The translations under genes were made by a program, and so were the position numbers. The notes beneath the pieces are model-generated. The model saw only the letters and a list, made by a program, of their open reading frames with translations, was not told where the DNA came from and ran no database searches. Below, piece by piece: positions 37,772 through 47,137 of a stretch of DNA of 64,000 nucleotides. This DNA comes from an uncultured Gammaproteobacteria bacterium (GTDB taxonomy: Bacteria > Pseudomonadota > Gammaproteobacteria > Steroidobacterales > UBA11654). How positions within the stretch are numbered: position 1 is the stretch's first letter; every line of letters begins with the position of its first letter. Location: NCBI GenBank assembly GCA_902553145.1, contig CACDKD010000001.1, forward strand, positions 153,786 through 217,785, written 5' to 3'.

Positions 37772-38429
37772 CTTAGAAGTTTCCAATGTTACAAAAAAAG
37801 TTACCAGCCCTGAGGGCGAACTAACCATTGTAAATGATATCAGTCTTTCCTTGGAGGAGGGCGTTTTTGCGTCCATTTTGGGCCCATCTGGATCTGGGAA
37901 GACCACGCTTCTTGCAATCATGGCTGGACTTGATCTGCCGAGTAGTGGATCCGTGAAGCTTCTTGATAAAGAAATCACAAGCTTAACTGAGGATAAGAGG
38001 GCACAGATTAGAAGCAAGGACGTTGGTTTTGTTTTTCAGTCTTTTCATTTGTTGCCTCGATTATCAGCCTTAGACAATGTGATGATGCCACTCGAGATAC
38101 TCGGCGCTAAAGACGCAAAGGAGAGGGCACTAAAAGCTTTGGATGAAATGGGTTTGTCCAAAAGAACAGGACACGTTCCTCATCAATTATCTGGCGGAGA
38201 AAAGCAGCGAGTCGCAATTGCAAGAGCCATGGTTAAAGCGCCCAGCATCTTATTTGCGGACGAGCCCACTGGAAATTTAGACCAATCAAGCACTGACAAT
38301 ATTCTCGAACTATTACTGGGAATCAATAAACAAACAAAGACAACCTTGGTTGTCGTAACACATGATCAGCAGTTAGCATCACGTTCGGATATGGTCTTCG
38401 AGCTTCAAGAAGGAAAATTAAAATGCTGA
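37758..38429 (+). CDS. ybbA: ABC transporter ATP-binding protein (YbbA/LolD-like)
   Basis: GPSGSGKTTLLAIMAGL, LSGGEKQRVAIARAMVKAPSILFADEPTGNLD; divergent to tesA as in other proteobacteria. Confidence 0.9.
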   Translation: MNKTILEVSNVTKKVTSPEGELTIVNDISLSLEEGVFASILGPSGSGKTTLLAIMAGLDLPSSGSVKLLDKEITSLTEDKRAQIRSKDVGFVFQSFHLLPRLSALDNVMMPLEILGAKDAKERALKALDEMGLSKRTGHVPHQLSGGEKQRVAIARAMVKAPSILFADEPTGNLDQSSTDNILELLLGINKQTKTTLVVVTHDQQLASRSDMVFELQEGKLKC

Positions 38430-40891
38430 ATGGCATTCTCTTTGGGCTAAAAAAGTTTTTTTCAGAAATTGGATCAGGAGACATGGTCATCCTATTTTCT
38501 TCACTGATTCTTTCTGTAAGTGCAATATCGGGTGTTGGCTTTTTAAGCGATCGCTTTCAACGCTCCATTCAGCAACAAGCCTCAATTGTTCTTGGTGCCG
38601 AGATGGTTTTTAGGTCTGGAGCGCCCATCGAAGATCGGTATATTCAAACAGCAGAATTAATGGAAATAAAAACTGCAGAAACCACTTCATTCTTAACCAT
38701 GGCGCTGACGGATGATGGAAATATACTTGCATCAATCAAAGCTGTTTCAAGCGCTTATCCTTTGGTTGGCAACTTACAGGTTATTCCTGAAGGTCAGAGC
38801 AGTATAAATCTTAATTTCAAACAACCACCACCCTCCACTGTTTGGGCAGAGCAAAAAATCTTAGAGGCGCTGAATACAAAACCAGGTGAGATGATCACGC
38901 TTGGTAATAAATTATTCAAGATAACAGGAACACTCATTGATTACCCCGATCGAAGTACTGGATTCTTGTCTTTTTCTCCCACCATTATTGTCAATGAGGC
39001 TGACCTGGATGAAATGGGCGTTATTCAAGTGGGCAGTAGAGTTGTTTACCGACAGCTTTATTCGGCAGAATCCAGTGAGCTTGAATCTTTTTTAAAAGAG
39101 GTGGAAGGAGATTTAAATGAAGTTCGTGTACAGAAAGTTTCAGACATCGAGGGGCAGCTTGGCAATTCAGTCAATGAGTCATCTCAATTTGCAAATCTTG
39201 CAGCATTGTTCACAATTCTAATCACTCTGGTGTCTTCCATGATTGCTGCAAGACGATATGCTAAGAGACATCTATTGAATACAACACTCATGAAAGTATT
39301 CGGCGCATCAAAGAAATTTATATTGTGTTCACAGATCAGCCAGCTAGTTATGCTGGTTTTAATGGCAACCCTTGTTGGCTGTTCTGTGGGGTTCTCAATT
39401 CAAGCACTTCTGGAAAGCATTTTGAGTCCCATCATTAACAGAGAATTGCCACCACCAACTGCAAAACCACTGTTATTGGGTTTTTTGACGGCTTGCTGCA
39501 TCGTGATTGCAGCGTGTGGGCCTTACTTAAGAGTTTTGGGATTGGTTGAGCCAATTCGACTTTTAAGAAAAGATGATACACAAGGGTCTAAATCGGAGGC
39601 ATCGATTTATTTGTTTTCTTTCTTAATTTTCAGCATATTTCTTATATTTCTCTTCAATGATCTCCGCTTGGTGGTGAGCATTCTTTTTGCACTTCTTGGG
39701 CTTATAATTTTACTCGCAGGGATAGGCTACTTATTAATTTTCTCTACCAAACTGTCATCTGTTTTCGGTGGTTACGGATGGTTAATGGGCCTTCGAAATC
39801 TCTCAAAAAGAGCTTCTGAGAATCTATTGCAAGTCATTGTATTTGGCGTCTCTCTGACATTTCTAATCGTTCTTGCAGAAACACGCTCTGATTTGGTGAA
39901 TACTTGGCGTTCCAGCTTAGACCAAGACACGCCAAATTATTTCTTTTTTAATATTCAGGATTACCAGCTGGATGATGTAAAAAACTTTTTCGATAATGAG
40001 ATGGAAGCAAGACCTCAATTTACACCATTGATTCGGGGAAGATTGATTGGTGCTTCATCAGCAGATGGTTCTCTCTTAGATGTCGGAGGGATGATGGAAA
40101 GAGAATCAAATCTCACTTGGTTCAATGAACTTCCAGAAAATAATTCAATTAAAGAGGGTTCCTGGTGGGGAGATGAAGATGAGGATAATTCTTTTATTTC
40201 TGTAGATGCTCAAGCAGCCAAATCAATGGGGCTATCAATTGGAGATCAGCTCGAGTTCAATGTAGCCGGCGAAAATTTCACAGTTGAGGTTAAAAATCTT
40301 AGAGAAATTAAATGGGAAAGTTTCTCACCAAACTTCTTTTTTGTGCTTTCACCTGCCATTGCGAATGAGCTTCCCCAGTCCTATATCACAAGCTTGAAGG
40401 TCGATAATCAATCAGAGGCAGTTGATGTTTTTATTGAGCGCTTTCCAACAATCACCAGCGTAGATCTAGAGGCAGCTCTTGATCAGATTCGCGTGGTCTT
40501 AGACACTGCATCAACAGCTGTTCAGTATATTTTTCTGCTCTCTCTCTTGGCAGGAGTGCTGACCTTAATTGCTTCAATTTTCTCAACGGTAGAGGAGCGC
40601 AACAAAGAAAATGCTGTGATGAAGGCAATGGGAGCCAAACAGAGAGATATTCTTCAAATTGCATTGGCAGAATTTGGAGCATTGGGCTTGGTCGCATCGA
40701 TTACATCACTTTTTATCGCGATAGGATTTTCTGCATATGTATCTACACAGATTTTTGAAACAAGCTATACACCCAATGCCACAATCATCGCATCAGGCCT
40801 AATAACGGGCTTTGTTCTCATCCTCCTTACAGGAATGTTTGTCGTTTACAGAGCTCTGTCAGTGCCAGCTGTTAAAACACTTAGAAGCTAA
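38423..40891 (+). CDS. ybbP: FtsX-like ABC transporter permease (YbbP)
   Basis: 822 aa, two FtsX-like permease domains, follows ybbA with overlap. Confidence 0.88.
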   Translation: MLNGILFGLKKFFSEIGSGDMVILFSSLILSVSAISGVGFLSDRFQRSIQQQASIVLGAEMVFRSGAPIEDRYIQTAELMEIKTAETTSFLTMALTDDGNILASIKAVSSAYPLVGNLQVIPEGQSSINLNFKQPPPSTVWAEQKILEALNTKPGEMITLGNKLFKITGTLIDYPDRSTGFLSFSPTIIVNEADLDEMGVIQVGSRVVYRQLYSAESSELESFLKEVEGDLNEVRVQKVSDIEGQLGNSVNESSQFANLAALFTILITLVSSMIAARRYAKRHLLNTTLMKVFGASKKFILCSQISQLVMLVLMATLVGCSVGFSIQALLESILSPIINRELPPPTAKPLLLGFLTACCIVIAACGPYLRVLGLVEPIRLLRKDDTQGSKSEASIYLFSFLIFSIFLIFLFNDLRLVVSILFALLGLIILLAGIGYLLIFSTKLSSVFGGYGWLMGLRNLSKRASENLLQVIVFGVSLTFLIVLAETRSDLVNTWRSSLDQDTPNYFFFNIQDYQLDDVKNFFDNEMEARPQFTPLIRGRLIGASSADGSLLDVGGMMERESNLTWFNELPENNSIKEGSWWGDEDEDNSFISVDAQAAKSMGLSIGDQLEFNVAGENFTVEVKNLREIKWESFSPNFFFVLSPAIANELPQSYITSLKVDNQSEAVDVFIERFPTITSVDLEAALDQIRVVLDTASTAVQYIFLLSLLAGVLTLIASIFSTVEERNKENAVMKAMGAKQRDILQIALAEFGALGLVASITSLFIAIGFSAYVSTQIFETSYTPNATIIASGLITGFVLILLTGMFVVYRALSVPAVKTLRS

Positions 40892-40894
40892 GCA

Positions 40895-41278
40895 CTAAAT
40901 CAAAGCAAGACCCATTAAAATCAAACAAACAATAGAGCCCAGCCATATCACCGTGCGGATGTATAAGATTCCGGCTGCGTAGACTAAGAGATAAAGAAAC
41001 CTCAGGAAGACCCAAGTCATCGCATACATTGTATTGTCCACATCTATAATGATCGAAAGAGTTGCGAGTGCGAGAAATGCAGGCAAGCTTTCTTGAAGAT
41101 TGGTTGAGGCCCTAAGAATTCTTGCAGAAACTGAAGCCGGGTCAATTCTTATCTCCTTATCTCTATTGGATAATAAGTAAGGCATACTTTTAATATTAAT
41201 TATTAATGCGCCAGCCATTGGAATGATCCAAATTTGCAGCAATGCCAATGCAAGCGCCATGATTATTATTGTAACCAT
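40895..41278 (-). CDS. MAPEG-family membrane protein
   Basis: 127 aa, 4 TM; RILRASTNLQESLPAFLALATLSIIID. Confidence 0.8.
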   Translation of the reverse strand: MVTIIIMALALALLQIWIIPMAGALIINIKSMPYLLSNRDKEIRIDPASVSARILRASTNLQESLPAFLALATLSIIIDVDNTMYAMTWVFLRFLYLLVYAAGILYIRTVIWLGSIVCLILMGLALI

Positions 41279-41340
41279 TGTTTACTCCCTTCTTTTATTT
41301 GATTATTAACTTTAATTTTGAAATTTTACCTTTAGTTTGC

Positions 41341-42144
41341 TTAGGCATTTCCAATAACTTCAAGCGCCCTGAATATAATTTCAACCGTGGTGATGAATAG
41401 CAACATGGCCACTTCAATAGCATTTGCCCATGTGTTTTTAAATTCATTCAAACCTAATCCAGTTATAAGACTGCCTTGATATGTGAGCAACAATGGAAAC
41501 CAAATCATTCCATAGCAGGCCATGACTTTTCTGACCATTGGCTTAACATTCCATGGCGTGCCAATGGCAATGCCCCAAAATATCAAGCTCTGTAAGTGAT
41601 AGATCAGCAAAGGTAAGAATAAAGGCGGCAATAGCAAACCTAGTATATCCATATAGATGCTTCCTGATAATGATATGCCAGTTGAAACAGAGACGAATGA
41701 GCCTAATATTGTTAGAACGAAGATTTTCAAAACATCATTTTCATTAACCTCCAAAATAAGCAGTGAAATTATTGGAGCAATCCAAAGTCCAGTAATCAGC
41801 ATAAGGCTGAAAGGAATAAATGTAGGGAGTTCGTAGCCTACATTTTCTGACCAAGCGAGCGATATCATGGTAAAAAGGAAGAAAAGAAAAAACATGCCGA
41901 AACAGAAGCCATAAGCTTCATAGATTCGCTCATAGCCTTCTGTATCTTCAACATTAGAGTCAATGGGCACCAGATCCAACCTTCCTTTTTCATCATAGGT
42001 TTCTTTAAATTCGATGTAGAAAAACATCTCACCTTTTTTTGCAGATAATCGACATCGATGGATGAATGCAACAACGCTTGAGATAAGAAGCATTAGAATG
42101 CAGCTATAAAAGAATAAAACTTTAAAAGTAAAACTGGTTACCAC
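41341..42144 (-). CDS. Conserved? multi-pass membrane protein of unknown function
   Basis: 267-aa intact ORF abutting downstream gene (1-bp overlap); several TM segments; family not recognised. Confidence 0.6.
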   Translation of the reverse strand: MVTSFTFKVLFFYSCILMLLISSVVAFIHRCRLSAKKGEMFFYIEFKETYDEKGRLDLVPIDSNVEDTEGYERIYEAYGFCFGMFFLFFLFTMISLAWSENVGYELPTFIPFSLMLITGLWIAPIISLLILEVNENDVLKIFVLTILGSFVSVSTGISLSGSIYMDILGLLLPPLFLPLLIYHLQSLIFWGIAIGTPWNVKPMVRKVMACYGMIWFPLLLTYQGSLITGLGLNEFKNTWANAIEVAMLLFITTVEIIFRALEVIGNA

Positions 42145-43121
42145 TAGAGCTCTCTAGGCTTAACAACATTAATGGGCGATCCTTTTTGGAATGCTTCGAC
42201 ATTGTCAGCAATTCGATCAAGCGCTCTTTGTCTGGCTTCGCGTGCAGCCCAAGCAATATGGGGCGTGATGATTATGTTTTTATATTCTTTTTGCATCAAA
42301 GAATGATCTGAACCAGGCGGTTCTTGGTCAAGCACATCAATGGCCGCTCCTGCGATTGTTTTGCTTTCAATTGCCTTGATGAGGGCTTGATCATTTACTA
42401 AGCCACCTCTTGCAGTATTGATTAGAATTGCAGACGATTTCATTTTTTCAAAAGCATCGTCATTAAAAATATCGCTTGTTTCTTTTGTCAGTGGGCAGTG
42501 AAGGCTGATTACATCCGATGCACTAAGCAGTTCATCAAATCCTACTCTCTTCATTGTATCCTTTGATTCTTTATTAGGATCAAAGCTTTCAGAAACCAAA
42601 ATCTCCATACCAAGCGCAGAAGCAGCTTTGGCCACACCTTTGCCTAGGACACCAAAGCCGACTATTCCAAGTTTTTTCCCTGAAAGTTCCTTAATGGGAT
42701 GATTAAGCAGACTAAAGCCACTGCCGTCTTGCCATTCGCCTTTTTGAATTGAGTTCATATAATCAGCATATGAATGAGAGAGCGAAAGAATTGAAAGTAA
42801 AACATGTTGCGTTACTGACTCCGTGCAGTAGTCCCTAATATTACAGACCGTTACACCTGAATTCTTTGCAGAGTCAAGATCAATGTTGTTTGTTCCAGTC
42901 GCTGTGACACAAATCAGCTCAAGATTTTTCGCGTGAGCAAAAACCTTTGAATCAAACTCAATTTTGTTTGCAATGGCAACTTGAGTGTCTTTAATTCGAT
43001 TAAGCACTTCGGCTTCATTCGAATAAGGGTAAACTTCGATTTCAGGCAAAACAGCTTTAATGGATCCCAGGTCCAAATCGCCCGAATCCACAGTTTTGTA
43101 GTCTAAAAAAACAGCATGCAT
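42144..43121 (-). CDS. D-2-hydroxyacid dehydrogenase (glycerate/hydroxypyruvate dehydrogenase-like)
   Basis: GKKLGIVGFGVLGKGVAKAASALGMEILV, LINTARGGLVNDQALIKAIES, ITPHIAWAAREARQR. Confidence 0.9.
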   Translation of the reverse strand: MHAVFLDYKTVDSGDLDLGSIKAVLPEIEVYPYSNEAEVLNRIKDTQVAIANKIEFDSKVFAHAKNLELICVTATGTNNIDLDSAKNSGVTVCNIRDYCTESVTQHVLLSILSLSHSYADYMNSIQKGEWQDGSGFSLLNHPIKELSGKKLGIVGFGVLGKGVAKAASALGMEILVSESFDPNKESKDTMKRVGFDELLSASDVISLHCPLTKETSDIFNDDAFEKMKSSAILINTARGGLVNDQALIKAIESKTIAGAAIDVLDQEPPGSDHSLMQKEYKNIIITPHIAWAAREARQRALDRIADNVEAFQKGSPINVVKPREL

Positions 43122-43161
43122 GTATAATTTCTAGAACATAAGATTAATTAATACAAGTTTA

Positions 43162-44982
43162 ATGATGCCAGAATTGCCTGAAATACATGCCATCTTTGTA
43201 ATGGCGCTCACTGTTTTTGGAATCTATTTGTTTTCAAGAGATTGGATTTCTATCGAATCATCAAGCCTGACTATCTTGGCAATATTGGTGGCATCGTTTT
43301 ACCTTTTCCCCTATTCGTTCAATGGCAATTTGATTAATCCAATCGAATTATTTCTGACAAATTTTGGCAACGAGGCGCTCATTACAATTTGTCTGCTTCT
43401 GGCGATAGGAAAGGCAATCGAAATTAATCGATCACTTGAGCCACTGGTTGGATTCTTATCAAAATCATGGGTTAATCGCCCAAAACTATCTCTTCTTGGC
43501 GTGCTTCTATTTGGCGCTTTCTTCAGTGCATTCATCAATAACACTCCCATTGTTGTGATGTTGATTCCTGCATTGATTGCCGTGAGTGAGAATGCAAAGA
43601 TCAGCTCTTCAAGAGTACTTATGCCAATGGGAATGGCTACGATCATTGGTGGTATGGCCACAACAATAGGAACATCGACCAATCTGCTTGTTGTTGGAAT
43701 AGCAAATGATATGGGCCTTGAAACAATACAACTGTTTGATTTTGTTTTACCCGCACTGATTGCAGGCTTTTTCGGAATTTTATTTTTATGGTTAATTGCA
43801 CCCAATATGCTTCCAGACAGAACCCCGAGAGCTGAAAAAAAAGAAAATCGAGTTTTTGAAGCATCACTTTATGTCAATGAAGGAGGATTTTCTGATGGGA
43901 AAACACTTGCGGAAATTCAAGAAAAGGCGGGCGATGGATTCAATATAGAGAAGGTTAAGCGCTCCGAGTCTTTGTTCGTAGCCAAGATTCCGTCGGTGAT
44001 TTTTGAGGCAGGAGATCGCATTTATATCAAAGACTCACTCGAGAACCTTCAGCATTATCAAGAATTGCTTGATCTGAGTCTTTTTGAAGACGAACAAGGA
44101 CATGACGGAGACCTAGAACAAGATGAAGATAGCCGACTTGCAGAAGTGGTCATAACAGGGGGGTCTTTATTGGATCACATGTCACTGAATTCACAACATT
44201 TTACGACTCGATTCAATCTCATTCCTTTGGGCGTCCACTCCGGAGCAACAGGAGCAAGACTGACAGGAAACATCAGCTCGACAACTTTAAATCCAGGCGA
44301 TGTTGTTTTGGTTCAAGGCACATCCGAGGCAATAGGTAACTTAAAAAACAATAGCAATATGCTTGTGATAGAAAAAGATACGCTCGATCTTGCAGCCAAG
44401 CGATCTTTTTTCCCACTGTATATGATGCTAGGCGTTACGATGATGGCAGCAACGAGCCTTATGCCAATTTCTGTGGCAGCCATGATTGGGCTCTTGATCA
44501 TGTTGCTTGCAGGCACTTTGAGGTGGAGCGATGTTGGAAACTCAATGAATATTCCAGTCATCATGCTCATTGTTGCCAGCCTAAGCTTAGGTACTGCACT
44601 TGAAATCACTGGCGGCTCTGATTTCATTGCAAACTGGTTTGTTTATTTAACGGCCTCATTTCCGATGCCAGTGATGCTCAGTATTCTGATGTTGCTAATG
44701 GCACTTTTGACCAATGTGGTGTCAAACAATGCTGCAGCAGTTTTAGGAACACCCGTTGCGATCAATATCGCCATTCAATTGGGCGCTCCTATTGAGCCTT
44801 TTGTTCTGTCTGTATTGTTTGGTGCAAACATGAGCTTTGTTACACCGATTGGATATAAAACCAATTTACTAATAATGGGTGCAGGCGGCTATACATTCAA
44901 TGATTTTGTGAAATTGGGTTTGCCGCTCGCATTTATCATGTGGGTCGTGCTATCGATCACACTGCCAATCCTATATTTTTAG
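43162..44982 (+). CDS. SLC13/DASS-type permease with central TrkA-C (RCK_C) domains
   Basis: 606 aa; INNTPIVVMLIPALIAV, TIGTSTNLLVVGIA, NVVSNNAAAVLGTPVAINIA. Confidence 0.9.
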   Translation: MMPELPEIHAIFVMALTVFGIYLFSRDWISIESSSLTILAILVASFYLFPYSFNGNLINPIELFLTNFGNEALITICLLLAIGKAIEINRSLEPLVGFLSKSWVNRPKLSLLGVLLFGAFFSAFINNTPIVVMLIPALIAVSENAKISSSRVLMPMGMATIIGGMATTIGTSTNLLVVGIANDMGLETIQLFDFVLPALIAGFFGILFLWLIAPNMLPDRTPRAEKKENRVFEASLYVNEGGFSDGKTLAEIQEKAGDGFNIEKVKRSESLFVAKIPSVIFEAGDRIYIKDSLENLQHYQELLDLSLFEDEQGHDGDLEQDEDSRLAEVVITGGSLLDHMSLNSQHFTTRFNLIPLGVHSGATGARLTGNISSTTLNPGDVVLVQGTSEAIGNLKNNSNMLVIEKDTLDLAAKRSFFPLYMMLGVTMMAATSLMPISVAAMIGLLIMLLAGTLRWSDVGNSMNIPVIMLIVASLSLGTALEITGGSDFIANWFVYLTASFPMPVMLSILMLLMALLTNVVSNNAAAVLGTPVAINIAIQLGAPIEPFVLSVLFGANMSFVTPIGYKTNLLIMGAGGYTFNDFVKLGLPLAFIMWVVLSITLPILYF

Positions 44983-45031
44983 AATTGTCATCTTGACGAT
45001 TCAACAATATAGAGACATACTTCTTTCAGTT

Positions 45032-45079
45032 ATGAATACAAGGATTTTAAATAACAGTAACTGGTGGCGTCTCTCCTAG
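45032..45079 (+). CDS. trpL: trp operon leader peptide MNTRILNNSNWWRLS
   Basis: ATG...tandem TGG TGG codons...TAG directly upstream of attenuator and trpE; resembles the E. coli TrpL C-terminus GWWRTS. Confidence 0.88.
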   Translation: MNTRILNNSNWWRLS

Positions 45080-45149
45080 GAGAGGGCAACTTGTCTCTAT
45101 TTGAAATCAAGGTTTACCCATCTCCTATTTAGGCGATGGGTTTTTTTTT
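45071..45149 (+). promoter_or_regulatory. trp transcription attenuator with mutually exclusive 1:2, 2:3 and 3:4 stems
   Basis: 1:2 CTCTCCT/AGGAGAG (45071-45084); 2:3 AGGAGA (45078-45083)/TCTCCT (45121-45126); 3:4 CCCATCTCC (45117-45125)/GGCGATGGG (45132-45140) followed by nine T. Confidence 0.88.
45117..45149 (+). terminator. Intrinsic terminator (3:4 stem of trp attenuator)
   Basis: CCCATCTCC-TATTTA-GGCGATGGG-TTTTTTTTT. Confidence 0.88.
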
Positions 45150-45152
45150 GAA

Positions 45153-46547
45153 ATGAATAAATATTTTGACATTGAATTGAATGATGAAACACCCGCATCG
45201 GTGTTTATGAAGCTGCGTGATATTTCACCAACTTTTTTGTTGGAAAGTATTGAAAGAGGCGTGGATCAATCTAGGCATTCATTTTTAGGAATAGGTGCGT
45301 CTCAATCCATTCAAGTCAGAGAGGGAACTTACATTTTAAATGGGGAAGAAATAAGCAAGCCAAGTTCCCATAACGAAATGATGAATTTGTTCAGAAAGAC
45401 ACTCAAAGAGATTCCAGATTTAAAACCATCAATCGATGACATCCCATTTTCAGGAGGAATGGTTGGTTTCAGTTCATTTGATATGATTCGCCACTTTGAG
45501 AAATTACCAGTACCCGAAGGGAAGGACGGTATTTTAAGTCCCTCAGATTGCTCATATATTGCGCCGACATCATTGCTAATCTTTGATCATTTGGAAAATA
45601 AGATGGCTCTGCTTCATTGCGGCAATGAGGAGGAAAGAATAAGTTTAAGGGATGAAATCCTATCCCTGCTCAGCAAGGAGATCACTCAAAGTCAAAAAAA
45701 GAAAAGATACTCAGAACCAATAGCAAACATCAAAAAAGAAATCTTTTACGATGCTGTTGAAAAAGCAAAACACCATATCTTTGAGGGAGACATTTTTCAA
45801 ATCGTTTTATCCATTGCATTTTCTGGCAGTTATGATCTTGATCCATTTGATGTTTATCGAGCAATGCGTTTAATTAATCCATCCCCTTATATGTTCTATT
45901 GTGAGTCAGACGGACTGAAGATTGCAGGTTCTTCTCCTGAGGCTCTGGTTAGACTGGGTGGCAATAAAGCATCTCTTAGACCGATCGCAGGAACCAGGCC
46001 AAGAGGAAAGGATTCAGAAGAAGACCAGTCGCATAGAGAATCACTCCTCGCGGACGAAAAAGAGATTGCAGAGCATATTATGTTGGTTGATCTTGCACGC
46101 AATGATCTTGGACGAGTTGCAAAGCATGGATCAATTGAAGTGAAACCATACCAATCGATCGAATACTATAGCCACGTCATGCATATAGTCAGCGGTGTTC
46201 AAGGCCATTTAGAAGAAGAAAAAGATGCCTTTGATTTATTTGCCGCTGCCTTTCCTGCAGGAACATTGGTTGGCGCCCCAAAGGTCAGAGCAATGGAATT
46301 GATCGATGAAATTGAACCTCAGCTGAGAGGCATTTACGGAGGCACGGTGGGTTATTTTTCCAAGAATGGAGACATGGATCAGGCAATCGCAATTCGAACA
46401 ATTGTTTTTTCTGATCAAACATACTGCTTTCAAGCCGGAGCCGGAATCGTGGCTGACAGTTTGCCTAAGAATGAATACAAAGAAGTCTTGGCAAAAAGTC
46501 AGATTCTGCGAACAGCACTAAAAATGGTTAAAGAGGGAGAGTTATGA
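45153..46547 (+). CDS. trpE: Anthranilate synthase component I
   Basis: PYMFYCESDGLKIAGSSPEALVRL, RPIAGTRPRG, FPAGTLVGAPKVRAMELID, AIAIRTIVF. Confidence 0.96.
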   Translation: MNKYFDIELNDETPASVFMKLRDISPTFLLESIERGVDQSRHSFLGIGASQSIQVREGTYILNGEEISKPSSHNEMMNLFRKTLKEIPDLKPSIDDIPFSGGMVGFSSFDMIRHFEKLPVPEGKDGILSPSDCSYIAPTSLLIFDHLENKMALLHCGNEEERISLRDEILSLLSKEITQSQKKKRYSEPIANIKKEIFYDAVEKAKHHIFEGDIFQIVLSIAFSGSYDLDPFDVYRAMRLINPSPYMFYCESDGLKIAGSSPEALVRLGGNKASLRPIAGTRPRGKDSEEDQSHRESLLADEKEIAEHIMLVDLARNDLGRVAKHGSIEVKPYQSIEYYSHVMHIVSGVQGHLEEEKDAFDLFAAAFPAGTLVGAPKVRAMELIDEIEPQLRGIYGGTVGYFSKNGDMDQAIAIRTIVFSDQTYCFQAGAGIVADSLPKNEYKEVLAKSQILRTALKMVKEGEL

Positions 46548-47137
46548 GAAAAGTTCTGATGATTGATAACTTTGATTCTTTTACTTACAACCTGGTTCAG
46601 GGGTTTGCCTCTCTTGGAAGTGAAGTTGCAGTGTACAGAAACAATGCCATCACCGTTGATGAGGCGAAAGCTTTGGCACCGGATTTTCTTGTTGTATCAC
46701 CAGGACCTGGAAGACCAAAAGATGCTGGCATTTCTATGGACATGATCGAAGCATTTGCTCCCTCTATTCCAACTCTTGGGGTATGTTTGGGTCATCAATG
46801 CATTGTCGAGGTTTTCGGAGGCAAGATCACATATGCAGAAGAACTCATGCATGGAAAAACCTCGGAAATCATCCATGATGAACAAACTATTTTTGAAAAC
46901 ATCGAAACACCAATGACTGCAGGCCGATACCATTCCCTATCTGCAAATGAAGAACATTTGCCAGAGGAGCTTTCGGTGAGTGCAAAAACCCAATCTGGTG
47001 AAATAATGGCAGTGAGACATATCGTTTACAAAACCGAAGGGGTTCAGTTTCATCCTGAGAGCATAATGACATCTGAAGGAATGCGTTTGATGGAGAATTT
47101 TTTGAATATAAAAACCGGGGGACGACATGATTCATGA
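46544..47137 (+). CDS. trpG: Anthranilate synthase component II (glutamine amidotransferase)
   Basis: MIDNFDSFTYNLVQ, SPGPGRPKDAG, PTLGVCLGHQCI, GVQFHPES. Confidence 0.96.
   Translation: MRKVLMIDNFDSFTYNLVQGFASLGSEVAVYRNNAITVDEAKALAPDFLVVSPGPGRPKDAGISMDMIEAFAPSIPTLGVCLGHQCIVEVFGGKITYAEELMHGKTSEIIHDEQTIFENIETPMTAGRYHSLSANEEHLPEELSVSAKTQSGEIMAVRHIVYKTEGVQFHPESIMTSEGMRLMENFLNIKTGGRHDS

Noticed and set aside
37772-38017. N-terminal extension of the tesA ORF
   Set aside because: It is antisense to the conserved ybbA Walker A region; the true TesA signal peptide starts at 37771.
43311-43805. 164-aa minus-strand ORF inside the SLC13 permease gene
   Set aside because: Long shadow ORF opposite conserved TM segments; no domain and no independent start context.
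44993-45021. TTGACG-17 bp-CATACT as the trp promoter
   Set aside because: Spacing and -35 are good, but the implied start site would lie only about 4-10 nt before the leader ATG at 45032, so I do not assign it as a promoter without TSS data.
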